Shown here: piece after piece, positions 35,541 to 46,529 of the stretch
How the letters are laid out: every line of letters starts with the position of its first letter
How positions within the stretch are numbered: position 1 is the first letter of the stretch
Made by a program: the position numbers and the translations under genes
Source of the DNA: Phlebiopsis flavidoalba
Taxonomy: Eukaryota; Basidiomycota; Agaricomycetes; Polyporales; Phanerochaetaceae
Assembly: GCA_035772785.1 (NCBI GenBank)
Contig: JAOCPU010000033.1
Location: 186,001 to 250,000 of the forward strand
Reading direction: 5' to 3'
Length of the DNA stretch: 64,000 bases
Notes under the pieces: model-generated
Told to the model about the DNA's origin: nothing
What the model saw: the letters and a program-made list of their open reading frames with translations, nothing else
Databases searched by the model: none

Positions 35541-35584
35541 CAAAAACTAGCACTGTTTTGACCCTGATCCCGTAGAGGCATTAG

Positions 35585-35598
35585 CCCCCCCCCCCCCC
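35585..35598 (+). repeat. Poly-C tract (14 C)
   Basis: Uninterrupted run of 14 cytosines between two gene fragments; see also 10,506-10,518. Confidence 0.9.
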
Positions 35599-36309
35599 TC
35601 ACGCGGTACGCCTTCTTTCACGGGCCGAGGTACGTACAGATGAAACTAACTACACATGTATACACGCCGTACACGTTTCTCGTTTTTTCTCCGCGGGTCA
35701 ATTCTTTTTCCTATCCTGCAGTGTACGCTTAGATACTTTACTGCCCCCATGAGAATATGCTATCGTAGTCGGAGCAACAGGACTGGTTTGAACGCTGGAG
35801 CGGTCACCATGAAGTGATGGTGTAGAGCCTTGATTTGTGTCGCTCGATTCCAGGGAAGTCGGGTCGCATGAACAATGTAGAACACTAACGGCTATGAGTG
35901 ACTAGGCAAGTCTCTGGAAAGGACTTTGCTTATTGGTTTACCGCACGGACAGGGCCATGGCGGGGTTTTTGAAGAGGTTTGAAGACGGGCGGAGACCCAC
36001 GACCCACGCCGGTTCATGCGCTAAGCGCTGGCCAAGACCATCAGCGCCCTTCATGGCGACTCGATGTTAGCAGTTGGTAGTTCTGCGGCCTGCGAGGCCT
36101 TTTGAAAATCACGGATTACGGCGTGGCCAACTGCGCGAGAAACGAGTTTCCAAGGATCGAACCGGCGGATAAATGCTGGAGAGTCAGAAGCGGCCGAGCA
36201 TGAGCGGTGTTAATGTCACAGAGAATACAAGAATATATCCCAGCCCCAGCATGATGGAAGATAGTAAATAACGAATAAGTTCAGTGGAAAGCGGAGGTCA
36301 GCTCAATGC

Positions 36310-36600
36310 AATGCGCCCCCAAGAATGCTTCTGTGCAGGTTTCTGCGCTCCGCCCTCGTCTTCGCTCGGATTCTCCCTGACCAGACACTGCCTGCTCCTT
36401 AAGCGCTTTTAGCAACTTAGTGTGCAGTTTATCGAGCACGCCGCGGGGTATTGCACGTGGGGCGATCCATGTCGGGCGGACGAGACCATGCGTTCCGGTA
36501 AGGATGAAACTCGACTCCGGCCTTTGCTTTGAAAGGGTTTGCGAGAGCCGCCAACAGCTGGAATAGCAGCAATTATGAGTGCTACCAATGGACGCAAAAC
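36310..36600 (-). pseudogene. Duplicated C-terminal module, copy 1 (of the deaminase-like gene)
   Basis: The minus strand reads FILTGTHGLVRPTWIAPRAI, PRGVLDKLHTKLLKALKEQA and then GRSAETCTEAFLGAHCIEL before a stop. A GTHG followed by a WxxP and a GIP/AIP-x-x-VL-x-x-L helix is what I recall for the C-terminal end of fungal OTT_1508-like deaminase proteins, and the position just downstream of the deaminase-like core fits. Whether it is still spliced to that core cannot be settled, because no clear acceptor joins them. Confidence 0.5.
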
Positions 36601-36719
36601 CTTGCTGGAGGCAAGTTAGAAAAAGTCAAGGAAGGAGAGGAGGATAGCCATACTGAAAATAGAGAGTGGAACCCCTTCAGGGGCTGACCGCGGTAGGAAA
36701 ATAGGGAGTTAAGCTCGGG

Positions 36720-38300
36720 GGAACTGTCTTATCCAGGTCGGTCGTTGAGGATATGTAACAATGCCGCCTCTGCATGTACGGAATGGGCGACGTTGGTTTG
36801 GAGCGACCTTTCGTGCGTTTCGAAGTACTTTCGGCGCGCGCGTTTGTACTTGTCTGAATGGCTTGAGAGTCCTCCTAGAACCTCATCGCGGATGGCATGA
36901 AACAAAGTGATGTCGTGCCGCGTCTCCTTCGGAAGATGGACATGGTAGACCTCGACTGGCACATTGGCGTGGAACGCTTCGTGTTGCGCAACTGTTAAGG
37001 TTGCAGAGACCCAAGAGACGATGGCGGCGCGGAGGTACCGAAAGACGTGTTCGCCCTCGGACTCTTCTTCTTGTCTGATGGCCTCTCGTCGACATTGGCT
37101 TGATCACTGACACTTGAGACTACGTGAAAGATGAGTAATTTTCTTGTTTCATACAATGAATGAAACGTACTGGTTTTTGCGCCTTTGCAACTGAGGCTCC
37201 TGCCGCGGAGGCTTCTGAGCAAGAGGTTCAAGTAACGAGGTGAAGGATGCATGGAATAGTATCGTTTTCATAGGGGGCAAGTCCAAAAGCACCAGGAAGG
37301 CGTCGAGATAGTCCGCGACGACCGAAATTGACTCGAGGTCCATGCTTGCGCGGGGCATTTCCACGAGCTTGTTCCCCTCGAAATGCGGGGTGAAAAGTCG
37401 TTTCTGGAGTACGCCAAAGATCGCACATGCAGTCTTTGCCCACGCACGCGCATTGTCCTTCGCAAAATGAAACATTTGCCTTTCTCCCTCTTCGCTTATC
37501 TTCGTAATTCCGTATAGCGAGAGCGTTGACTCGAGGACTTGATGTCGTACCGGAAACTCCTGTCTTGGAAAGTCGGCCTCATGTGATGGCTCCCACTCGT
37601 CCAGGAGGGAATTATAGGATGTTTCTTCCAGATCCGCTCCCCGTTTTGCATCCGTTCTGCAATCTTGGGGTGGCAACGGCGTACGATGAACCGCAAAAAT
37701 CTAGTGCCAGTACGGGCTAGTAGTTCCAGTGTACTCATGGAGAGCCGAATGAAACGAGCACAACGCGTGGAGCAGGTCCCCAGCATGGGTCTCAAAATCA
37801 ACACTATCTGACTCTGACCTGAATAGACTCGATAAGATAAAAGAACCCGTCGTGCTGGAAAGGGATACGTTACGGACAGGAGCCTAGAGTTTCAATGTCA
37901 ATCCTTCGCTCGTGCACTCGATTGTACACGCATCTCTGACCCTTCCGTCCCCCGTTCCATTTCTCCGCTCCTCCGGTATGTACGATGACACACTTCACTA
38001 CCCCAGGAAGTAGAATTGCGGTCACAGCACAATTCTGTTCGTAATTGCCGGTGGTGAGGAGGCTGCAGTAGGTCGCGAGTGGGTTATGTAGAAGAACCGC
38101 AACTCTTCGTTTGACTTCCAGATGAGTTGGGTCGATGTTGGATATGGGAATTGTCAAGGCATGATTGTCGAGTAGACGGACTGAGAATTCGTCCGATTCG
38201 ATCCTCGATGGTTGTGCTCGCTTGTTCTGCGTGATGGCTGCTGTTACGGCGCAACGGGACCTGAATTCGCATGTTATATATCAGCGCTGGCCGGTCGACC
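36720..38300 (-). pseudogene. Fungal OTT_1508-like deaminase-family protein, degraded
   Basis: The minus strand gives, in order: EFSVRLLDNHALTIPI spanning two frames, DPTHLEVKRRVAVLLHNPLA and NYEQNCAVTAILLPGVV (38.2-37.97 kb), ELLARTGTRFLRFIVRRCHP (about 37.72-37.66 kb), a long clean segment SEEGERQMFHFAKDNARAWA to MDLESISVVADYLDAFLVLL (37.5-37.27 kb), then VPVEVYHVHLPKETRHDITL and NVAHSVHAEAALLHILND, ending near 36.72 kb. The HAEA motif carries the Glu and His used in zinc-dependent deaminases, and the helical region before it matches the arrangement in these fungal proteins. The second zinc motif (C-x-x-C) is not visible after HAEA, so the catalytic core is incomplete here. At least four frame changes are present. 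Substrate is unknown. A different family sharing only the helical region cannot be excluded. Confidence 0.45.
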
Positions 38301-38309
38301 CCAGCAAGA

Positions 38310-38870
38310 AGACAGGACCCACCCCATAGCCATCTTCGCAGAGTATTGGATTCAGAGCTTGTGATAAAGCGGGCAGTAGACCAATTTATCTTACGCTTGT
38401 TCGGCCGTGATGCCGGTAAATCTCTTCTTGGAGGACCCTCGCGGCTCCGAGGCGAGCCCGGGTCTGTCGTCAGGAGCTGCTCCCTGGTAACAAGCATTCC
38501 CGACCTTCGTGCGTAGCTCAAGCCTGAGGCCTGAGGCCTGACGATTCATGAAGTCGCTTTTCGAGTGAGATGTGGAGGGCGTTGGGTGATTCAGAGGGGC
38601 TGGTAGCCGAAAGCGTGTGATAGCAAAGTTAATTAGATGTTGAAACTCCGCTGATGCAAAGTCAGTTCGTCGTTAACACTTGTGGTTGTCTACCCAGATC
38701 ACTAACACAAAATGACCGGCAAATAGACCTAGACCTTAAGACTTGTGCCTTTGACGGTCACTGACCTCGATTCCACTGGTAAGCATGTACTAAAACATGG
38801 AACAAAGTGAATGAACCATCATTGATATACACCCTTGAGATATAGGCTCGAGAAAATACGTCCGCGCCAT
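38310..38870. other. Intergenic, no supportable gene
   Basis: Upstream side of the deaminase-like gene. A minus open frame to 38,521 may contain its first exon but shows no motif. Confidence 0.35.
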
Positions 38871-38872
38871 GC

Positions 38873-39669
38873 ATGGCATTATATACGAAAACCTGCAGTT
38901 CTAATTCTACTTCGTTCGAAGTCGCGGATGTGATCGGGATCGATGTACGTTGGGATTTTGTCGGCTACCACCTCATTTCTGGATATCGTTTGGGGGCACC
39001 AACCACCGTGCGTTTCAGTGCTAACAGAAAGATTGTATACTATTTCTTAGCTTCCCACCACGATCGGACACGCTCATGATGGGCATGTCCGTGGAATCGT
39101 TTGAAATAGCTCATATGACTTGGACACACCCCCTGCGATTGTACTCAACGAGATTCCGGCTCCATCTCAATCCCATGTTAGCTGGATCACCATTGGCAAA
39201 CGGTTGTGGGCGTCACCACCGCATCTCGATGCCTATCGACTTCTCACAGAGCCATCCATTCCGATTCCATCGCGATTCCCACGCATGCGCTGGTACAGCG
39301 TGCTCCATTTTAGCTGCCGTTACTAATGGTGAGTCCAATCATAGATATAAGAATGTATCTCTAGCACTCAGACCCAATCTGTTCAAAAATCAGCTTCCTC
39401 TATTACCGTCGTCAACAGTGAACGTTTACTACGTTCCTATAAGTCCTAACACATCAACACTGGGTCCTCCATGTAGCCTGACAGCTACGATCGATCTCTT
39501 CGTGGGAGCTGGAAGAGATACTCGATACTATCGTGCCTTACAACCATTCGATGAAATGTTTTTTGCGCTCGCAAGCTACTACTCCGGATGTGGGCTGTAT
39601 GACGAGAAAGTCCCCGTGATTTGGACTGCGCCTAAAGAGGTCCAGAACAATCACTCCTTCTACCCATGA
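38873..39669 (+). CDS. Unidentified protein, two open segments
   Basis: Two open frames follow one another in DNA of ordinary composition: 38,873-39,079 and 39,076-39,669 (197 codons, unusually long for this base composition). The second includes STVNVYYVPISPNTSTLGPP and FFALASYYSGCGLYDEKVP, ending at TGA 39,667-39,669. A third frame reads DTPPAIVLNEIPAPSQSHVS across the junction. A GTGAGT near 39.33 kb could be a splice donor. No domain is recognised and no second copy is present. Confidence 0.3.
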
Positions 39670-39674
39670 TTTAA

Positions 39675-40725
39675 GTTACTTAGAGACAGCGTAAGAGAGA
39701 GTGCTCAGGCACCCTCTTAATTAAATCTCATCAGTCTGTCGATTGAATGGTCCAAGACGATGGCGCAGGGATAGATCTTGACCCCTCAGTGAGTATTTTT
39801 CTCATGGAAGTATCTGTTTTCGTCAATTAACATCCGAATCTAGAACCCTTTCTGCTCTGCACAAAATCGCATACTTAGCATCGACCGTAGCGTGCTCTAC
39901 TATTGAAGACGCATGGACTAGCCATCGTTCCGACTACCATACCTTTGTGTCGGAGCTTCTTCTAGCGATTAAATATCACTCATCGCTCCTGAGGACCCGA
40001 AAGTACTGGCCTACCACCACGCAGCCCAAACCTTTCCAGCGGCCAACTCCCGCCAGAGATTCCAAGCCACGCGTCTCCACCCCGTTCAGCTAGCCCTTCT
40101 AACGATTTAAACCCCGCCATCCACTGCCATACACAATCGCCTACGGATTCCGGCTTCTCCGCTTCTCCGACAAAGTACCGCTTTTCACGCATCCCGCAGC
40201 ACGCCTTCCAGGACCTGACTCCCAGCTATCCTCCCTCTATGCGCCACTCTCATCCTCTTCCACCTTGTAGCCCTGTTATATCAAGCCTCGTCGCTCAATC
40301 GCGCAAGATGGTGATCTATGAATACTAGAATATCATTGATAAATCGTCGAACGACGGGTACTAGATACAGTATCACCTACGGGCGTGTTTTTTTTTTGAT
40401 ACTGGACACAAAGAGATATGCAGGTCGGGACCTATATCATAGTTGATAATCAACGCCTCAGCCCGCACGAGTGGATGCGGTGATCCAACTGCTTTTCATG
40501 AGTGTACGATTACCGTACAAAACCGACTTGTCCCACAGATGGTGAGCCGTTAGTCACTCAAGCACCGTGCAACTATCTGACGAAAGGTACATAGAGTTCT
40601 ACACCACATGGAGTGTATGTACCATACAACGCGGATATATCATGGCCATCTGAATGCGGTCTCGAGTCTACGCCCGGTTATCCCTTCTGAAGCGGTACCG
40701 TTATTGCTCTGTCGAGCCGGCAAGT
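39675..40725. other. Stretch without a supportable gene
   Basis: No recognised coding. A run of nine T lies near 40.39 kb. Confidence 0.4.
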
Positions 40726-40735
40726 GCATGCTGCT

Positions 40736-42300
40736 ATGGATCCGGTCCATCGTGGATGATAGAGATACACGCATTGATTATTTGTCCCCGTGGTTCAAGG
40801 ACAAGGGTATGGGAACAGACTACTAGGAATAAGGACTCGTTGAGTACTCAAGCAGCCTGAATAATTAGTAGTTTACTGACACAACACTGAATGACTAGGA
40901 CAGTATCGACGTCGGATGGTCCCGACGCCGCGTTCCAGTTCAACTTTTTTGGTGTGTAATGGTGTTTACACCACGCTTCACTCCATGATTTAACTCTTCC
41001 TCATATAGGCACGTCTGTCAGTGTATACGGAAGTATCCAGCCAAATAATACCGCCACTTCCACATATACCATCGACTTTCGGCCTACTATCAGCCATGTT
41101 AACATACCATTATCTGTTTATCTTTCCCGTCAGTTGACCTTTACTTCTGGTCCCCTTCCGGAAGGAAATCATACTCTCATTGTCACCGTACCGGGCTCTG
41201 CAATCGGGAAGCTCTGGACCGTCTTCCATTTTTTCGATTACCTCACCTTTGTACCAGGGTCTTCGTCTGGTGATGTCATATCGTCAATCACCTCTGAGGG
41301 TCCACATACCCAGCCTACTGCTCAGCAATCCCAGACAAATTCGGGCGGAGACCTCCAGCTGGTCATCTCCATCCACTTATACCTCAACACCCACAATGCT
41401 CTCCAGCTCAGCGCCGGTGACGGTGCTGCCAGAGCCCAACTCTACTGTTTCAATCCCATTAACTAGGGGCGCCTGGTCAAGCTCTTTTTGACAGGGGTAA
41501 ATGCCTTTACATCCTCAGACTCTGCAAGCGATGAATCGACCTCGCTATCGAAAGACCAAACACCCAGTCGCCTACCGATTCCAGCTCTGCCGGAAAATTA
41601 TCGCTTTCCACATCCGATAGCACGCATTCAAGGACTATACTCCCCGGCTATCCTCGCACCGTGTGCTACTCTCATCGCCTTTCTCCTCGTAGCTATGTAC
41701 ATACAGCGTCGCCGGCTGCTTGCGCGGGTTCGACCGAAACTACGATGCACAATACCATCTATGCCGGTGAGTGGAAAATGAGCATTTGTGAGCGATATGA
41801 GGGCTAAATCGGACGTAGAGGACGTATATATCGGCTCCGAAAAACGCGTCTTGTCCAACACCAGTTCCAGCCAGTATCATCTACCATGCATAGAGAAGCA
41901 CAGGATCTACGGCGGACAGTACGGTCGGGATCGGAGCTCGACATGTTCTGCGTCCGTAGCTTCAGACATTGAAGCATCCAGTACTGGCGCTACAGCTGCA
42001 ATGCCTACCACTCTGCCGAGACAAGCACGGCGCATGCGGCGCAGACCCTGGATGAGACGACATAGCGTCAAAGAAGCGGGGCTACCTGAGGGGCGAGAAG
42101 CTAGGACGCACAGTGTGGCGACGGTAGCGGTAGACACCGGTAGACGCGCCGCGCTCGTATTCTGCGCCCCATTAGCAATGCATGTTTCGCCGACTGTGTG
42201 CTGTATCTTAATCACAAAATATAAGCTTCTCGATCACAGGACTCTGAATTCGAATCAGGCGGGTAATGCCAGAAATATGGTCGACCCGAGAGGCAGCTGA
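40736..42300 (+). CDS. VDDTD-type single-pass membrane protein, copy 5
   Basis: The start ATGGATCC at 40,736 matches the start of copy 4; after one extra base the frame gives IVDDRDTRIDYLSPWFKDKG and TDY. Exon 2 near 40.89-40.95 kb reads TVSTSDGPDAAFQFNFF. A GTGTGT...ATATAG intron precedes exon 3 (GTSVSVYGSIQPNNTATSTY, TIDFRPTISH, 41.01-41.10 kb). A short GT-AG stretch then leads to LTFTSGPLPEGNHTLIVTVP and FFDYLTFVPGSSSG. The stalk is Ser/Thr/Pro-rich (TSTPTMLSSSAPVTVLPEP, in a shifted frame), the membrane helix is SPAILAPCATLIAFLLVAMY with a basic stop-transfer segment IQRRRLLARVRPK near 41.64-41.74 kb, and a GTGAGT donor ends the exon at about 41.77 kb. The tail exon runs to a TGA at 42,298-42,300 and includes SDVEDVYIGSEKRVLSN. 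It is the only copy on the plus strand. Confidence 0.75.
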
Positions 42301-42685
42301 AGCTCCTTGCTGACCATTGTAGCCATCACGCTCATCCGCTTCCTTGTCGAGATGCATTAGCGTTTCGCCGCCCGACCGGACTTGAGTACTTGAAACGACT
42401 TTTCGCGAGAGGGGAAAAAAAAACGCAAAAAAGTACCAGATATCCTCCCCCCTTTCCAATCGTCCTCGCATCAAGTTGAGTATAGCTAGGAGAATTTCAG
42501 CATCGTCTGCAGACTCGAGAGTTCGGGATAGGAGGAGGAATACGCGATGACTGACGATATATACAGAAAATGAGCGCGCAGGCCGGTTTCAGAGGGCGTG
42601 GGATAGAGGGTACGTCGTTTTGGGGAAGCCACACCTGGCCTCGTTCGCATACACGATCGGCGGAGCTTCAAGGAGTGCGCAGCTT
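42250..42685 (-). pseudogene. Unidentified repeated gene, truncated copy A
   Basis: Minus-strand sequence aligns with copies B and C (43.99-44.86 and 45.50-46.37 kb) from the region around ELRRYV through LMRGRLERGEDIWYF (sibling: LMRERLKDDFIWHC) to the TELQ/CVSGI region, where the DNA TTTCTGGCATTACCCG matches TCTGGCATTTCCCG. About 100 bp near 42.55-42.65 kb have no counterpart in the siblings. Start and end of the gene are missing. It shares GCAGGCCGGTTTCAGAGGGCG with a piece 5' of copy C. A further scrap resembling only the acidic C-terminus lies near 43.31-43.36 kb. Confidence 0.55.
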
Positions 42686-42699
42686 CGAAACTTTATGCA

Positions 42700-43980
42700 T
42701 GGAGGTCGAGGTCCCGTGGTGAGCGGCCGCGAGCGTGAATTTGAAGGCGGAGACAGATGCTAGAAAGACGAGTAATTGAAGACGAAGGGCGGGTCAAGCA
42801 AGGTTTCGGGGGTGCGGCAGGAGAGCGGGGGCGTGGGTGAAAAGAGGGTCGCGAGCTAGGCGTTGGTCGGAAAGGCGGCGCGTTTGCAGGGCACTAACCA
42901 GGAGGATGCATGTCTTGCGATGTACCCTAGTGGACCGTCGTAGAAGCTTAACCCACGTGCGAGGGCTAGAGAAAAAGCTCTAGGCACTGGTATCCTAATT
43001 AGGAAACTGTTGTGGTTCAAACGTGGCGACAGACAGAGAAGGAGCTTCCAATGATTCACGAAGAGCGACCTCAGAAAGATAGGCAGTTGCTTCGGGGGTC
43101 ACGAAGAAGTCTATACCATACGTAAATAGCTGTCCCGGAAGACAAGTGTAACGTGAAATTAATAACTTAACAGCTGTCTTAGCGCGCTGCTCACGTTCAA
43201 AGTGGAGACATTGAATATAGGAGATTCAACATTTGTCAATACAGTAGTGTATCCGGTAGGGAACCCCATTCACCTTTCGTTACAACGACCTCAGTTGTCT
43301 GTTCTGTGACTCATCAGGGACTCCTCGACCACAGGCCTCTGAATCCGACGAAATCATCAGGCGCTACCAGGGCAGCACACTCGCTATCGGAGGGCACAAG
43401 ACCCTCCCACTCTGATACCCCACCCCTGTACTTACAGGTACTTACCTGACATCAGCGAAGCTCGAATCTTGAGCACATCTCTGCATGCTCGTCGGTCCGA
43501 TGGCATCCGTTATGCCTATATGACACCAGCCTGATCAAGAATAACGAACGGCTACGATTCAGAGTGCATCGGGAGGGGTTGAACAGCGCGGCAGAAACCA
43601 CACAGGTCAACTGAGCATGCAGTGGCACACGTCGGAGCGGCCTGCGAGCCCAGGCGTACACATATAACGTCCTCTGCGTCAGGCAGAGCGCGGCCAGGCT
43701 TCGCTCACGGACACGGGCTGTACTCATAGGGGGTTTGCAGCCTCGCTCGGGCTCGGGCCGAACTCAGACGCAAACCTAAGTCAGAAAGAGGGGTAAGAAT
43801 ACGTATTTGTACAACAGACAAACCGCAGGCCGGGTATTCCGGAGGGCGCGCAGCGAGGGCACGGAGTAAAAGAGTACAATGCCTAATCTTCCTCTCGCGA
43901 AGACGACGCTCGCATTTGTAGTCAAGTAACGCTAAATATATTACAACCTACTGACCCAAAACAAACGTGACCAGGCCCGT
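42700..43980. other. Intergenic with duplicated flanking DNA
   Basis: No supportable gene. From about 43.68 kb the sequence matches 45.24-45.50 kb (for example GACACGGGCTGTACT and CAATGCCTAATCTTCCT in both), the downstream flank of the tandem duplication described for copies B and C. Confidence 0.5.
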
Positions 43981-43990
43981 CATATTTACC

Positions 43991-44863
43991 CTACAACCCA
44001 TCGGATGCCTCCCCATCAGAGGCCTCCGAGTCTGAACCCGGCATTACAATGTCAGCCCAGTCGGCGGTGTCCATGTCAATCAGGTCATCACCACTCGGGG
44101 TCCTCTAGATAATGCTTATATCTATACAACTATAAAGCGATGATATATTAATGTGATAACAAATATCGTAGGATGACTCTCTGCGCACCTTAAGGAACTC
44201 CCACGCCATTATTCCGCGGGAAATGCCAGAGACACGGTCGGTCGGAGGGAAGCTGCAGCTCGGTCCTAATCATCGCAGCCATCTTTTCGTCGGCTTGCGT
44301 ATCGGGATGCTTGGCGGTTCGCCACGAGCTAGACTTGAAGACACGACGACGTGATTGAGGTTTTCCGCGAGAGAGAATTAAGCGCGATGCAGTGCCAAAT
44401 AAAGTCGTCTTTCAATCGCTCTCGCATCAAGTCGAAGGCAGTCAAAATAAGACCCGACTCGCGTGCAGAGCTATCAGGGCTGTCAACTCCCTTAAGGCCC
44501 GTGACATAACGGCGGAGCTCGTCTATGGTGACGGGTAGCCCGTAAAAGATGGAGGGAGGCTTCGGGTTACTTTTCGTGCGAATGAGCTCGGGGGGTATAG
44601 TAGTTCGGGGGGCTATTTTGTCCAAATATTTCTGGAGCCGATCCTGTTGAGCCTGTTGTGATGTAGAGTAGAGTGTGGGCCCTTGAAGTCATGGGTTATT
44701 ATAGAGAGAGAAACATACCTGCCGCATGCATGTCCTTACCACACCTCTGCTTGAAGATCGCCCTGCGCTTCTTTGATCGAAGGAAGAGCTATCTTTTCAA
44801 TGTGACCATCCGCGCTGAGAGCACATGGTGTTCATGGGAGGTACGAGGTCGTGCACACCTCAT
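43991..44863 (-). CDS. Unidentified small protein, tandem copy B
   Basis: The start ATG at 44,863 corresponds to that of copy C but is followed by one extra base. An exon with IKERRAIFKQRCGKDMHAAG (across a frame change) ends at a GTATGT donor near 44.72 kb. The next exon reads AQQDRLQKYLDKIAPRTTIP, PPSIFYGLPVTIDELRRYVT and GLILTAFDLMRERLKDDFIW. After a frame change come HVVVFKSSSWRTAKHPDTQA, RTELQLPSDRPCVSGIS. A last intron precedes the acidic end ADWADIVMPGSDSEASDGEA, stop at 43,991-43,993. I do not recognise the family. A helical middle and Asp/Ser/Glu-rich tail suggest a soluble intracellular protein. The period to copy C is about 1.5 kb. Confidence 0.6.
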
Positions 44864-45497
44864 GTCGCATATTGGCTAGGTTTTCAGTCATTAGGAGGGT
44901 CGGTTCTCGTGATAAGTCGCTCAAACTAGTCAGAACAGAGGTACGAAGCCAAGACGAAAGTACGAATATGCAAAGGAGGTGGAACCAGAGAGGTCGAACT
45001 ATGGCCTGTCGCGTCAGACTCGGCCGTCGCGTCGCGCGTGTCGAGCGTCGTAATTATGTGTGGCGCTAATATTTGAGGAGACATAAGTCCAGTGCTTACT
45101 CCCAGATCAGCGGACCCCTGAAACACTTCGTATACTTCCCCTTATATTCTCGCGTGTCACCCCCTGTTTCCGACGTGTCCGCTTATTTATTACAACACTG
45201 CTTAACGATGTCTGCAACGGCCAGAACCCAGCTTCGCTCCGCAGACACGGGCTGTACTGATAAGAAGAATACGCCAGCGATTGATGGTGTACACCTGGTG
45301 TGACACAGAAAACACGCAGGCCGGTTGCAGAGGGCGTGAATGTGGGCACGGAAATGAAAAAGTCCAATGCCTAATCTTCCTTTCGCGGACACAACCATTG
45401 ACGAGGTTGTTCGCTCTTATAGTCAAGTATCGTCAAACGTATTGCAATCTACTGACCCAAGAGAAACGTGACTGGGCTTCACTCTATCGTATGTGTC

Positions 45498-46365
45498 CTA
45501 CAACTCATCGGACGCCTCCCCATCAGAGGCCTCCGAGTCTGAACCCGGCATTATAATGTCAGCCCAGTCGGCGGTGTGTAAGTCCACCAGGTCACTCCCA
45601 GTCGGCGTCTTCCAGATAATGCCGATATCTATAGAACTGTTAGAGCGGTGATATGTTAATATGACAACAAAATCGCAGGGCAGGATAACTCTACACACCT
45701 CAAGGAACTCCCCGTTGTTCATATGCGGGGAAATGCCAGAGACACACGGTCGGTCGGAGGGAAGTTGCAGCTCGGTCCTAATCATGTCAGCCATTCTTTC
45801 GTCTGCTTGCGTATCAGGATACTTGGCTGTTCGCCACAAGCTAGATTTGAAGACTACGACGTAATTGAGGTCTTCTGCGAGAGGATTGAGCGCTATGCAG
45901 CGCCAGATAGCGTCATGCTTCAATCGCTCTCGCAACAAGCCCAAGGTGGTATAAAACGCAGCACTGACACGTCTGCAGAGCTGTCAGGGCTGTCAACTCC
46001 TTTGAGGCGTGTGACATAGCGGCGGAACTCGTCTACGGTAACGGGTAGCCCGTAAAGGATGGAGGGAGGCTTCGGGTTACTCTTTGTGGGGATGAGTTTC
46101 GGGGGGTATAGTAGTTCGGGGGGCTATTTTGTCCATGTATTTCTGAAGTCGATCCTGTCGAGCCTATTGTGAGGAACAGTTGGATGTGAGCTCTTACGTG
46201 TGGCCAGGGGGTTACTACGGACAACATACCCTGCACCATGTCTTTACATCTCTGCTTGAAGATAGCTCTACGCTCCTTGACTGAGCGAAAAGTTCCCTTT
46301 TCATTCTGACCATCCGAGCTGATAGACATAGTCTTCATGGGAGGCACGAGATCGTGCACACTCAT
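45498..46365 (-). CDS. Unidentified small protein, tandem copy C
   Basis: The start at 46,365 reads MSVHDLVPPMKTMSISSDGQ and continues NEKGTFRSVKERRAIFKQRC before an intron at about 46,166-46,227 with GTATGT and AATAG ends. The next exon carries ARQDRLQKYMDKIAPRTTIP and SILYGLPVTVDEFRRYVT, then after frame changes LLRERLKHDAIWRCIALNPL, NYVVVFKSSLWRTAKYPDTQ and MIRTELQLPSDRPCVSGISP. A final intron near 45.7-45.63 kb leads to GIIWKTPTGSDLVDLHTADW and ADIIMPGSDSEASDGEASDE ending at the stop 45,498-45,500. Its upstream DNA (46.53-46.87 kb) forms the outer part of the left arm of the large inverted repeat. Conservation between copies follows the protein frame, which suggests that the gene was functional after duplication. 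Confidence 0.62.
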
Positions 46366-46529
46366 GTCGAATATTGGCCAAGTTTTCAGTCGTCAAGAGG
46401 GTCGGGTCTCGCGATGACTTGCTCAAGCTAGTCAAGATAGAGTTAAAAAGCCAAGATGGATATGAGCTTGCAGAGGACGGCAGAGTTAGAGATTCGAACT
46501 GTGGCGTGTCGATCGGGGCGTACCTGAGT

